Source: Mycogone perniciosa (Eukaryota > Ascomycota > Sordariomycetes > Hypocreales > Hypocreaceae). From it: DNA of 64,000 nt. Of the stretch, positions 1 to 11,378 are shown piece by piece (position 1 is the first letter of the stretch; each line of letters opens with the position of its first letter). The stretch is from NCBI GenBank assembly GCA_025331125.1, contig JAOALB010000135.1, positions 1-64,000 on the forward strand, in the 5' to 3' direction. The notes under the pieces were generated by a model, which was given only the letters and a program-made list of their open reading frames with translations, did not search any database and was not told the DNA's origin. The position numbers and the translations under genes were made by a program.

Positions 1-89
1 CCCCCCCCAAAAAAAAAATACCACCACAGTTGTACAAAAAGCCTGAACCCTTGAGCATCACTCGGAGAAAATATTTCCAGGGCATCCAT

Positions 90-311
90 CTAGCGCATGG
101 TGCCTAGAAATCCAGATCCCGCATGAGTCGGGCGCGATCCGCTCCTCGGGCGAGTCGCAACGAAATCGTGCATGCTCCTCCTGCGAATATGGGATTCTTC
201 TTTGTCGGCGCTGTTTCCTGATTGCAAAGTGTACGGGAATTGCATTGGGAACCATATCCATTGGTAGTTCTGCGACGAGGCGGCGCCGTCGTTTGAGCGT
301 TGAGCGTCCAT
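90..311 (-). CDS. Small unrecognised protein, 73 aa
   Basis: A 73-codon open frame whose ATG sits in a good context (AAAGATGG). The product starts MDAQRSNDGA, has an aromatic stretch (YQWIWFPMQFPY) at about residues 16-27, then a basic RRRSM motif that could be a phosphorylation site, and ends GSGFLGTMR. The text reads like a real protein rather than a random frame, and it carries no intron signals. I do not recognise the family and assign no function. Two overlapping longer minus-strand frames look like shadows. It lies downstream of MMS19 on the same strand, with about 0.9 kb between. The alternative is leader sequence of a gene lying beyond the window edge. Confidence 0.45.
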   Translation of the reverse strand: MDAQRSNDGAASSQNYQWIWFPMQFPYTLQSGNSADKEESHIRRRSMHDFVATRPRSGSRPTHAGSGFLGTMR

Positions 312-1205
312 CTTTGAGGGATATGTATGTATATTGGAAGAGGGATAGATGGTAGAGTTGCGTGTGTGTGCGTGCGTGTCAAATGGTAGTAGTAGTACTC
401 CGTAGGAGCTGCAAGGTTATCGATTCGTGGATTGAATTGTTAAAACAAGGAAAAAAGGATAACGTCGGCAATGAGAGCTTCTTAAGGGAATACAACGGAA
501 CACGCAGAAGAGGCCGTTGGAATCTCAGTGTCTCAGCACCTCCGCATCTTCAAATAGCTGGCAAGACAGCTATTATTATACCTATGCAACCCAACCTCCA
601 ACCCTCCCTTGGCCCCCGCACATACATATACAAGGGAGAGGAAGTCAAATGCCACAGCATGGCCGTTTGCAATCCCACGCCACACAGTAGTACTCGTACT
701 CCGTACTCCCGCCTCCTCCCCGAGAGAGAGAGAAACGTGGTGTCGATCTGAAGGTCCAAGCGATGCAAACGCAATTGGCCCAAGTCCCCCGCATCCGGCT
801 CAGGTCAGTGTTTGCGCCACTGTGAACAATGCTAATGATGCTGTACCAACCAATGGAGCTTGGACTCGTTTCTTGCTGACTGTTTCAAGCGCAATATGTG
901 CTGGCCAACAGGTGGGCGATGAGGCGGGTGGCTTGGAGAGGCATGTCACCTTGCGTCCGCGTGTGGAGAAACGGTCCAATAATGTTGAAGGCATTACTCA
1001 GACATCCCTTGGGAAATCCAAGGCCATCTACATACGACGTAGTCGCCATCGTGTGCTACCAAGTGTTGGGGAATAGATAGGTAGTTGGCCATTTCCCTCT
1101 CCTGTGTTGGTCGAGATGTACACTCCGTCTATATGCCTCCGTGCTTCGCAAAATCCAAATCCATTGCCGCCCTTCCCAAACTCCCATCTTCAGCATGTAT
1201 CAACC
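312..1205. other. Intergenic, 0.9 kb
   Basis: No supportable gene. It holds the 3' flank of MMS19 and probably the promoter of the small minus-strand gene. A GT-rich run lies at about 359-380, and two copies of the GTACTCCG element lie at 395-402 and 696-703. The short open frames here have low-complexity, arginine/proline-rich translations and look like chance. Confidence 0.6.
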
Positions 1206-4200
1206 TCAATCGACCTCAGACCACGCCTTACGGGCCATTCTCGCTATCCTCCGCAGATCACGCACCGGATGCCCACATGCAAGGGAGAGCTCCCTCCCTA
1301 CACGCGGCGCAAACGATAACAAGTGTCGCGACTCAAACATTCGTGGCAAAGCCCCAAGGATCTCCAGTGCCAACTTTCCACAGCCCGCTTCGACATCAGG
1401 GCTGCTCTTTGGAGCATAGCCTGAGGGTAGCCACTCCGGTCGCTTTTGCTGTGTAGCCTTGCTTGAGAACGAGCTTATGGAAATGTTGACCAAGCTTCTC
1501 AAGTGATCTTGTGCTTTATCAGATGACTCGGCAAGAATATTCTTGAGAACCTCTAGTGCTGCCATGGTGTCAGACCCAACACCGAGGTTCTGTGCCACCA
1601 CTATGGATACACGCAGTATCTGACTGCAGTCATCCTCGTAGATCGAGAAAGACATGTGCTTCACCATCAACAAGACACCAATGCTGAAATTCATTTTGAT
1701 GAGAGGATCCTGCACCCCGGGATTAGAACCGACTGCTATCTGCAGCATGGGCTTGACAATCTCCATGTAGACCCTTTGCATCCAAAGTGGCTTCGTGACA
1801 GCAAAATTGTCCTTGGTTAAAAATCGTTGGGGAGCGACAACCATTTCCAGCCTCCGTGCCAGATGCTGGCCAATGGCCGAATCGTTGGGCGCTTCACGTA
1901 GAATTTGAAGCAATCCTTGGGCCTGCTTACCACTGTAGCGTCGTAGCAGCCCACTGGCGATGGCGTACATCGAGGAAGCCTGCTGCAAGTTGCGAGCAGC
2001 ATCCTCAACATCGGATGACGCCTTAGCACGCTTGAGAGTGGTTGCCAATTGTTGCTCCAACGCCGCCATCAGTTGGTCAAGTGTCTCAATCTTGTATTTA
2101 TTGGCAAGAATTGTTAAGATGGACCTCGCCACAGGTTTGGTCACCGAATCCTCCGCATCAGAAGTCGCCAAGGCATCACTTATCAGGAGTTCTTGCGCCA
2201 CGCCATTGTTAAACTATTGATATAAGTTAGCAAAGTACCTTTCACGAAAAGGAAGAAGACTGACTAGTCGAGCAACTCCCGCCGGTCTCAGGGCTTCCAA
2301 GAGACCAAAGACGAGAATATTCACTCTCTCCTGGATCAACCAGTTCCATGAGGAACCCCTTTCTATACCCAAGCTCTCAGCTCCCTCCGTCTTTTGCTCC
2401 TCGGATTCGGCTGCGGGGATATTTATTGAGTCGTTATGGAATAGGCTCAGCACACACTCATCAATCGTGAGAGAAAGCTGCTGCGACTCGCTCATCTCGT
2501 GAACAACGAAGCTGGCAAAGTCGGAAAGGAGGTGAAGGTACTGAGATTCAGACGCTTTGTTTGAGCCTGTAAAATCATCACTAAGGCGAAGAGCGGGCTT
2601 GCCGGGTCCTGGATGCGCATGCACAGGTGTTGTCGCTCTGCGATAAAGGTGTCGAACCACGAAGAAACTAATGAGTAAAAAGTCGTTGCGAAGTTCCGTC
2701 GCAGATGTTGCTGGATTAGGGTTCGATTTGTTTTCTCCCAACGTATTTTCGTCATTTCCAAGACTGTCGATGAAACGTAGCTCGGGATATTTGTCAACAA
2801 TTGTCCTTAGCCATGAACTACCATCAACCGTTTGATCTTGCACCAGATCGTGTTTCAAACAAGCGTCATTGAAATATCGTACAACTGATTGAATGCCAGC
2901 GGCCAATGCACACCAGACCTTCGGGTCTGTCTTTGCATCCATTGCGCTCACGAGTTCCGTAGTCAGCATATGAATCAGAGACAGGAAATTTTTCATTCCA
3001 CCGGCCAGGGATCGTGGTAGCTCTGAACATCCAACGTAGGCTAGCAAAGGACCCAGTCTTTGGATGGTCTCAGCAGAATGAATATATTGGCGAGGGTCTC
3101 GGCTCCCCTGGATGACAGCAACGAATTGGTCGAGTAGAGGCTTGAAACCAGGGGTATAGGCTCGTACTGCTCGTTGCAAAGCCTTTGCCGTCTCGTTCAG
3201 GAGGTCATCCGAATTGGGATTTCGAGAATCGCCGCTAAATGCCTGTCGGACAATGGCGAATAAGTCCTGAGAAATCTGCAAACACGTTCCATCCGGAAGT
3301 AACAACCCTGTCTCCACATCCTCTTGCTTTGGGTCCAAGGACTTCGCCAGTTGTTGAGACGCTAGAGCTCCTGCGCCCTGAACTGCCTCTGTCGATGTTT
3401 TTATTTCGTCATACGTTGCGTCTTCTTTGTATCCGAGGTTGACCGGGGCTTTGTTAACGTCGCTATAAAGGGTCTTAAAGATGCTATCAACAGCAGCAAA
3501 ATCACTCTTTTCTTGATCTGTCATCTTCGCATCCACAAGGAGGATCCGCGTCTCCAATATTACGTATAATATCTTGAGAAGTGCTTGAGTGTGTGTTGGT
3601 GATTTCGGGTGGCGCAGGTTCTCCTTGATGTGCGTAATTGTCGGTGCCACCATTAGAACAAATGCGCTTGGGTTCGCACTGAGAACACTGACGAGTAGTC
3701 GACCGGCAGAGGCAGTGTACATGGGGTTAGACAAGTCATTGACGCAATCGCGCGTCACATTCAACGTATAGTCGCGCAAGTTGTCGTCCTTTAGTTTGGT
3801 CGCGAGTGTCTTCAATACCTCAAGCGTGGCCCAGATTGTATCCTCAATCTCACCATTTCGTACTTCGTATTTGAGGCTGCCCCAAATTCGGTTGACATAT
3901 GGTATGACCGATTGCTCTGTATGAGTATATTCTTCAAGACAAGCTTTGATAGTTTTCAGAACATCGATCTACGGATAGTGAGAAATGGGCCTATTCCTGA
4001 GCATGGCGGATCGACGTACCTTGACATTGACGGTTACGCCATCTCCTTGATCCAATTTACCTATTAAGAAAGGCAGGGCGAAGGGGGCGAGGCGGTGGTT
4101 TGATGAAAAGCATTTGCGTAGCTGATTTTTCAATTGGTCTGGAGTGATCCCGCTTTGCGAGGTGCGTGGCAAGGTGATTGGGTAGTAGGACTTGAAAGTG

Positions 4201-5067
4201 CCATAGACCTCCTCAACAACCTCTTCTGAAGGGCTATACTCTTGTTGGAGGAAGGCTCTCAGGGTATCAAACCACACCATTAAACAGTCTGGATCCCTTT
4301 CACTTCTACACAACTGTAGCAGATCAGTCATGAAGCCAGAGGCGGCACCATCTCGGTACTGGAGGTCGCTAGCGACTTCAGGAGTGGTGATAAGTGAACG
4401 TAATAGTTCGTAAACCGTTAGTCGGGTTTTCGAGACTTGTCGCTGGAAGTCATCTTTCAGAGTGCAGACCTTCTGAATGATGTCGTATCCGCTTTGGGGC
4501 TGGAATGCCTTCATGGCTATTATCCGAGATAATGCTGACGCCGAAGCCAGGATGCCGGCTTTGTGATCGACGTCAAACATGGCACCAAAGAAATTTACCA
4601 ACAGCTTGACTATCAATATGCAAGAGCGTTAGGAGCGTCTTTTGAGAAGCGGTGGTGAAGGTTGCGTACCATGACTTGGCTTCAAGAACTCCTTGTTTAC
4701 AAAGTCCAGTGTCCGTGACAGGAATTCCAAGGCTAGGTGAGGTTAGCAAAGAAGAATACCTCATATATGCAAGAAGACATCCCAACCCTTTGCTCTTGAT
4801 GTCCAGTCCGGAGTATCCTGATCATCGGCTGTGTCGTCCTTGCCTGGCATCCATGGCTGAACAGCCTCTACCCAACGAGCCACGGGCAGGGTGTTGGATG
4901 GGGCGGCTTGTAGTTCTTTTAATAAGGGTCAGAGGATCTTCTCCAGGTAGTCTCAGAAGCGGAATATTTGAAGACAAACCTCTGGCTGTCTTCTGAGCGA
5001 GGCTCGCCAACTTTGTCTCATCATCCTCCAGGACAAACTCAAGCGCCAGTTGCCGGAAGTCGGCCAT
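1206..5067 (-). CDS. MMS19: MMS19/Met18, cytosolic iron-sulfur protein targeting factor
   Basis: HEAT-repeat scaffold of the cytosolic iron-sulfur assembly targeting complex (with CIA1 and CIA2), which passes clusters to nuclear DNA-maintenance enzymes. I chose the ATG at 5067 because the product starts MADFRQLALEFVLEDDETKL, a typical fungal Met18 start. Five introns restore one frame: 4907-4979, 4733-4786, 4610-4669, 3969-4019 and 2214-2264. The joined exons (88, 120, 63, 590, 1704 and 1008 nt) give about 1190 aa. Exons 2-4 carry family motifs WVEAVQPWMPGK, LEFLSRTLDF and KLLVNFFGAMFDVDHKAGIL. The last intron (donor GTCAGT, branch GCTAAC) removes a TAG that otherwise splits the frame. The second intron's donor, GTTGGG, is weak and that junction is the least certain. 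It shares a 0.54 kb promoter region with ATP11. Confidence 0.9.
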
Positions 5068-5609
5068 GGCTTCGTCACCCACACAGGGCTTTGATTGTCG
5101 CAAAGCGGTGAAACGTTTAAGATCAAGCTCTCCCTGGAACGACTGAGTCCTGAGGGAGATGTCTCCTAAACGAAAGCCTAGATATCCAGCAGGTGGGTGA
5201 ATCCGAAATTCTGGGCCTGTGACAGGTGCGATGGCGGGGCAAATTTTGGACGACAGCGCTCGCAAATCCGAATTCAAGTCGCCTATTTATGAGGTCTAGA
5301 CGCCGTGTCTGGAGAAGGGGATGGCGGGTATTGGTAAGACCTTTCACCAATTATCTTTCTCGAGGGTATTGTTTCTGATCGAATGGCGAAAGTGTCTTTG
5401 TAATCCTGAAATGAAGATTCAATGGCGGGACGACGAAGTTCGGAGATGGAGGGGTACTTTCCAGATTCCGCGGGCTCCACTTTTTTGCGATGACGGAAGA
5501 AAGCCGCAGTGTCAGTGGCATTTTGAAATACTACGAGTACGAGTAATTGGGACGATCAACTCCAAGTTTCTGCATATTCGTTCGCATCAACGGCTTCAAT
5601 TCTGTCGCA
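5068..5609. promoter_or_regulatory. Divergent promoter region MMS19 / ATP11
   Basis: The 542 bp between the two divergent start codons must contain both promoters and 5' leaders. I see no clear TATA box. An upstream in-frame ATG at 5547 precedes the chosen ATP11 start. Open frames on the minus strand here are upstream extensions of MMS19 and are not supported as coding. Confidence 0.55.
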
Positions 5610-6602
5610 ATGGTTCAATTAGCACCAGCCTTGCACTCCTTGGCAACAGCCTGCCCGGCGCGCTTGGCTGCCCGCCGTATCTTCCACCAGCGCCGCTGGG
5701 CTCAAGTCCACGATGTCCGCTTCCTCGCGACGCAACAGCCTCCTCAGGCAATCCTCGAGAAATACCGCGAAAAGCTCAACCACAAGGCATCACAGGAGGG
5801 CCACGGAAGCATTGAAGACCTCAAAGCTGCCTATGCCAAAAGGATACAGGAGCAGCGCAAGAAAGACGTCGTTGACGTCCTATCAATACCGGGGCTCTCG
5901 TCAGAAACAATCCCGCAACCTCTACCTCCAAACTCAGAAGCTACATCATCTCCATCCGCTGCGCCAAAAAAGCCCACTTCGAAAGGCGCTTCCGGAAGCA
6001 AACCCGCTGTCAAGCCCCTAGGCGACATCCTCGACCTCGAAAAAGCCTCCGTCCTGCCCGAGAAAGAGCTCACTGCTATATGGCGCCTCCGCCACGCCTC
6101 CTCACCCCACACTCTCTGTGCTGTGATCCCAGCATTGACATACGAAGCCATGGAAGCTGTCGCCCGCGCAAGCCCGCAATTCGTGCTTCCTGTACCGCAT
6201 GAGAGCCAGGGTGCTGAGATGCACTTCCTACAGTGGACATTCGACGCCGCGTCTAAGACAAGCACAGTGCTTTTCACGCAGTTGGCCGAGTACAAAACCA
6301 GGGGCGAGTTTGCGCAACCGCATACGACGGTTACGCATCACCTTGACCTTGTCGGGGATAGGGGCCTAGTGCTCATGCAGGGACAAGTCATGGAGGGGAG
6401 GGGTGTGCAGCCAGAGCATGCGAAGTGGTTGCTATTGTGTCTGCAGCGGTTTTATGGCGGATGGGAGCAAGGTGAGGCCGAGTTGGATGGGCAGAGGAAA
6501 GAGAGGTCAGATGAGCGAAAGAAGTTGTTGGAGTGGTTTACAAACGGCGACCCGAGATTCAGTGTTGAGAAATTGATCGAGGAAGCTGAACGAATGGGAT
6601 GA
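5610..6602 (+). CDS. ATP11: ATP11, mitochondrial F1-ATPase beta-subunit assembly chaperone
   Basis: Mitochondrial matrix chaperone that binds free F1 beta subunits during ATP synthase assembly. Intronless, 330 aa from the ATG at 5610. The frame is open to 5547, but this start gives a clean Arg/Ala-rich presequence (MVQLAPALHSL..ARLAARRIF) suited to mitochondrial import, so I prefer it. After the presequence comes a charged helix (ILEKYREKL, AYAKRIQEQRKK), a Ser/Pro-rich linker at about residues 115-150, and the ATP11 domain with LEKASVLPEKELTAIWRLRH, the conserved HFLQWTF and the C-terminal LLLCLQRFYGG segment. The length suits fungal Atp11. It converges on the acyl-CoA ligase gene, with about 170 bp between the stops. 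Confidence 0.92.
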   Translation: MVQLAPALHSLATACPARLAARRIFHQRRWAQVHDVRFLATQQPPQAILEKYREKLNHKASQEGHGSIEDLKAAYAKRIQEQRKKDVVDVLSIPGLSSETIPQPLPPNSEATSSPSAAPKKPTSKGASGSKPAVKPLGDILDLEKASVLPEKELTAIWRLRHASSPHTLCAVIPALTYEAMEAVARASPQFVLPVPHESQGAEMHFLQWTFDAASKTSTVLFTQLAEYKTRGEFAQPHTTVTHHLDLVGDRGLVLMQGQVMEGRGVQPEHAKWLLLCLQRFYGGWEQGEAELDGQRKERSDERKKLLEWFTNGDPRFSVEKLIEEAERMG

Positions 6603-6773
6603 GCATATGAAAAGGAGAAAAGAAACACTTCATTTGGTTCAACAAATAGTTGATCCGTCGGCTATGAAGATTGAGGGGATGGACACAAATATTGATGATA
6701 TAGATTTCTAAGATTAAACTATGATGGTGTATATCAAATGTACAATAATAAAAAACTGACACTCATCGATATC

Positions 6774-8715
6774 TTACAGCTTAGCCTTCAGCTCTTGTGC
6801 GTCCTCATCCACCTTAGTCTGGTCTCTCAGCACTCTCCGCAGAATCTTACCTGCTTGAGACTTAGGAACTTCCTTGATGAATCGCACACCCCCGCGTAAT
6901 CGCTTCGAAGGCGCCACCTCACTGTTCAACCAGTCCGTAATCTCCTTTGCCTTCTCCTCCGTCTCCTCGACGCCTGTCTTGAGCACGACATACGCCCGAG
7001 GTACCTCAGTGTGCTGTTCCTTGTTCCAAACGCCAATGACACATACGTCTGCGACGTCTTTACGGCCGATGATCTTGGCTTCGAGTTCGGCGGGTGCGAC
7101 TTGGAAGCCATCTGAAGTAAATGTCAGTATATATAATTCCCGTGACACATGGACAGGGGGGAGGGGGGCTCACTGTATTTGATGAGCTCCTTCTTTCGGT
7201 CCGTGATATACAAGTTCCCCCTAGGACATATGTACGAAATATCTCCCGTCTTATACCAGCCATCTTCAGTGAATGTTTCCTTGTGAAGGTCAGGCCTTTT
7301 CCAGTAGCCTCCGAACACATTCGGTCCTCTCAAAAGAAGTTCTCCGGGCTGAATATTTCGTCAGCAACCAGGGAAGAATAAAGATGGATCGGATAGTTAA
7401 CTTGCCTGATCCGGTCCCAATTCCTTACCATCCTCATCCACAATTTTAGCCTCAATGTTAGGAAGTAGTCTTCCTACGGAGCCTTGATACTTCCGCCAAT
7501 CATCTGGAATCTGGGCTGCTACCACGGGGCTCGTTTCTGAGAGTCCATATCCTTGCCTGACGCCGATCTTGAGGCGTTCCCACACAGCGATGACCAGTTC
7601 CAGGCTAAGCGGTGCAGCGGCCGAATTGACCGATCGTAAGGATGAAAGGTCGTATTTGTCTACAACGGGGTGCTTTCCCAGGCCCAGTACAATCGGCGGC
7701 GGCACGTACATGACCGTAATTCGGTAGTCCTGAATCAGCTTGCAGGCCTTTTCCATATCGAACTTGGACATGACAATGCACTTCATACCACTGTACAGAG
7801 TTACGTGGAGAACGAAACTAAGGCCCTAAGAGAAAGAAATGTCAGTGGGCTCTCTTGAAGACCAAAAGCTGTCAGTCTTACGTATATATGAAACAATGGC
7901 AAGACACCTAACTGAGCGTCCATGTCCCAGTAGTAGTAATTTGGATCTAGCCTCTCTACCTGGTACGAGTGCGCAACCAAGTTGTAGTGTGTTAGCATAA
8001 CACCTTTCGGTAGTCCTGTCGTTCCCTTTGTGAAGCATTAGCACCACACAAGCCTCTAAGATGAAGGGGACTCAAAACTCACAGAGCTGTATACAAGGTA
8101 GGCTACGTCCTTCTTCGGATCGATGACCGGTCTCTTGGGTTGGATCCATGCACTCTTCGCCGTAATTTCCGTCCAGTGTTTATGAGTCCCCGTCTCATCC
8201 CTCTCATCACCTAATAAGAGGATTCTGTCCAGTGGCAACTTGGCCGTCTCAGCCGCTTTTCGGGCCGTTTCCAAGAAGGCTTTCTGTGTGAGGAGGACCT
8301 TGGCGCCAGAGTCCTTAAGTTGTTGATCGAGCTCCTCGGCGGTGTATGTAGGGTTTGCGGGACTGGCTATTCCGCCGGCCCAGTGTATCCCGAAGTTAAG
8401 CGCCGGGATGTCGATGTTGTTAGGAGTGTAGAAGCCGACAACGTCACCAGTGTTCCATTTGAAGACATGGCGGAGACCTTTGCCAAATTCTGTGGCTAGC
8501 TCCTTGATGTTGGCGTAGGAGTAAGATCGGCCGGTGTCGCTGTCGATGAAGATGGCTTTAGATCAATGAGCATTCAAGTTAGACACATATGGCAACCCGA
8601 ATAACAAGAGTAACCTACGTTCGTCAATGGGGTATTTTACTGGCTGTTCCATGTAATACGTCCATGTATCTATAAGTGGGACGTTCACGTCCGGGAAGGC
8701 AGACTTGACCGGCAT
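6774..8715 (-). CDS. Acyl-CoA / 4-coumarate-CoA-ligase-like synthetase, peroxisomal (PTS1 AKL)
   Basis: ANL-superfamily adenylating enzyme that activates a carboxylic acid to its CoA thioester through an acyl-AMP. ATG at 8715 (MPVKSAFPDVNVPLIDTWTY). Six exons are needed. Junctions include SSGTTG across 8040-8085, HIYGLSF across 7825-7880, DQ/PGELLL across 7349-7405 and IKYNGFQVAP across 7112-7175. Visible motifs: P-loop YSSGTTGLPKGVM, LPLFHIYG, QGYGLSETSP, GWYKTGDI, DRKKELIKY and the catalytic lysine region PKSQAGKILRR. The C-terminus is LKAKL, a good type 1 peroxisomal targeting signal. The 7349-7405 intron begins GCAAGT, a GC-AG intron. The substrate cannot be read from sequence; an aromatic or medium-chain acid is plausible for this subfamily. 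PEX6, needed for PTS1 receptor recycling, lies 4.6 kb away. Confidence 0.9.
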
Positions 8716-10324
8716 TGTTTCTGGAGAGGAATGGAAAACCTCGATGGGGATTCTGAGACTGTTTTAGCACTGAGGAGCAAAAGAGGAAGATGGAGAGGAC
8801 ACAAGATGTGGCAATTGATGACAACAATGTTCGTATATACACATTGGCCAAGCAATTACAGAGTACTACCTAGTACTAGCAGTACTACCATTGAGACCGG
8901 CTCGTGCCAGGCAAGGGAGTACTAGTAACTCCGTATTACTAGCTTCAACCCCCGATCTTATGCGTCTGTGATATTGACTCGTGGGAAAGGTCTTGCCGAG
9001 ATGCACAAACACGTTGACGACGATGGCTCGCGAGATTAGGGGATGCAGCTGGATCAGACATGCGCCCGCAGCGGAGTTAACCCCTCTGCGTTATTTGTGC
9101 CGACTGGTGTCTGAATCCCCATCTCTTGAATGACAAGCGATAGAGTATGAAGTCGTAGACCCAAAAAGCCGAAGATCCAGCTTACCCAGTGTAGGCCGAT
9201 AAGCTGGCACTCTCACGAAGACCAGGGCCGATCCCTTGATCCTAACCCACCCAAGTAAAAATAGCCTGTAGAATTTGGAATTTGCCATGAAGTGCTTCAT
9301 AGAAATTTAATTGGATTGCAAAGTCCCAGGTTTACATGTATGCGGTCAGATTGTGGAGCCTAGCGGGCGCTTTGGATGGAATTATTGAAGTTGGGCCCCC
9401 GTCTAATTCGGCCTTTATCTCCGTCCGAAAGCCTCCCGAGGAGGCTTGCAGTCCGGGACACCGTACGGAGCACGAGTACGTGGTGCCTAATAACTGCTAC
9501 TGTTACCTACTACAACCAATACGCTCTAAATGGTCGTAATAAGACATTTTGAGTCCCGACTCCTATAACATCAATATCTAATTCTCATCAATACTCCACC
9601 TCCCTCGGCTATGGAATCGGCAGTCCATAATGTGCGATTATTAATCCGAATCTTGCTCCGTTCCCACACAGACTTCGATTAGTGTCTCGGCTTTGATTCA
9701 TCTTGCTGGTAGGGGCATAGTCTACCGTATAGATGCTGACATTCCATAAGTCTAAGGCAATAGCTTTTGAGCCACCTGTTAATCTGACCTTCGGGTATTA
9801 CGAGACATTATACTCCGAATATGATGTACGTAGTATTTCCTCTACCCTCACGGCACTACTCGTACCTGATTCTTACCGCGGAGTGATGTCATAATTATCC
9901 GGTTATGTCCCACATCTCCTTGAACACTTGGTCCGGGCCGCACAGTTTCCATCGCTAAGATGAAGCCGAGATGCTGATACGAACCGCCTTGTCAATGGGC
10001 GTAGGGCTCATTGCCTATCCCATTTTTTCAAATAATATGGCCTTTTGAGCTTAATAGATAGACCATTCGGTGGAAATTCTGGTGAGTTGATTGCTCAGAA
10101 GTCAAACCAGTAAACAAATATCGCCGAGCAGCAAATGGTGTCTACTTGTCGAGTCGGCTTACTTGTATATATTTAGAACATTTGGCCAGCATCAAGATTC
10201 GTATAAGGCCCCGTGTTTTCCCGACTTGAGCACAACCACTCGCTCGCAGAACTCTGCAGCCTCTCCATATATGTTTCTCATTCAAAAAAAAATTCAAAAA
10301 GCTCAGTTATTCATCTTTCACACT
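8716..10324. other. Intergenic, 1.6 kb
   Basis: Upstream of the acyl-CoA ligase and downstream of the sulfotransferase-like pseudogene. Only short unsupported open frames occur. The sequence is locally AT-rich with many diverged TACTCCGTA-like and GTACGGAGCA-like words (for example near 8930 and 9466) and no recognisable mobile element. Confidence 0.55.
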
Positions 10325-11378
10325 TCATCTCCTCTTGATGTAATACAACGCCCCTATACTGGCCACAGGAACGAGTATCAGAGAGAGAGCTTTGATACCT
10401 GCGTTCCTGATCCGAGGGACCATGATACCACTTGAAACCTTCTGGAATTCTGCAGGCGCATGACCTATTGGGTAGGGCGTACTCGGGATATCACACCCGA
10501 TAAAGGGGCATATCTGTTCCTATCCGAATCCGTCTTCTAACTTGCATACCAAGAGCCTTCCTTTTGGAGTTAAAGCTTTTGCCTTGTTATGCCTTTTTGT
10601 ATGTAAGCTTCGTAATGCGCGCTATGAAGCTCTCGCAAAGACCAAGGAGTACATACCTTGCAAGCATACCGCGCTTTGCGTCTTCCATGCCGTTGTCAAC
10701 GCCCTTGCCTTGGAAAAGAACTACCTCGAATGCATCGTGGAATGCGCAAAAGGCCTCGATCCAAGGGTCTATATATCGTACAACATTCATTGGAAACGAC
10801 TTGCATGCATGCAGTACGCCCCTGATTGTGTTGTTGATTGACTTCTCCCATGAGTCCAGGTTGCGCTCAGTGAGAATGAACTTGGCATCTGGGTAGTACT
10901 CGATCAACTCCTCAGGGAAGAACTGAGAGATCTCCACAATGGCCTATCATTACTTTCTTATTAGCAAATTTCTTCAACTACATGGAGATATAAAACGGAA
11001 ATGATACGGACGTCATAGTTTGCGAGCCACTTGTCAAACTCTGCCTTTCCGTAAGGTTTACCTGTGCCCAAGTACTTGCATCTCAGAGCTTCCTCAAAGA
11101 GATTCATGTGCGTAATGCCATGAGTGACAGTTTCGATGAGATGGTATGGAGTGTATCCGAGAAGTTTGAGTGCCTGGTAAAGAGAGAAAGTCCCGACTCT
11201 AAAGAAGTGACATGTCATTAACTACTGTGATATAATATCATGGGATCCAAGGCAATGCTTGACAATCTTGATCAACAGAGTAAGATCGATGGATGACATA
11301 CCGGCTATGACTGAGAACAATGATCTTCTTTGTGAGTACATGCTGAGGCTCAGGAAGTCTGTCAATGAGGCGAGACAT
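10325..11378 (-). pseudogene. Sulfotransferase-like P-loop NTPase gene, interrupted by a stop
   Basis: Fungal P-loop sulfotransferase-family protein. Start ATG at 11378 (MSRLIDRLPEPQHVLTKKII). Three introns fit: 11199-11301, 10944-11011 and 10608-10656. They join a P-loop segment VLSHSRVGTFSLYQALKLLG, then FDKWLANYDAIVEISQFFPE, then YYPDAKFILTERNLDSWEKS (the 3'-PSB-type region) and LLVCKLEDGFG. The next codon, 10520-10522, is TAG where the family usually has Trp (GFGWEQICPF). The frame then runs on as EQICPFIG..TPYPIGHAPAEFQKV to a C-terminal membrane helix (LSLILVPVASIGALYYIKRR) and a TGA at 10325-10327. Full length would be 277 codons; the stop truncates it after 212. TGG to TAG is one G-to-A change. 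No intron of workable size removes the codon. A sequencing error is the main alternative. Confidence 0.75.

Noticed and set aside
2214..2264. TAG stop within MMS19
   Set aside because: A 51 nt GTCAGT..CAATAG intron with a GCTAAC branch site removes it in frame, so it is not a nonsense mutation.
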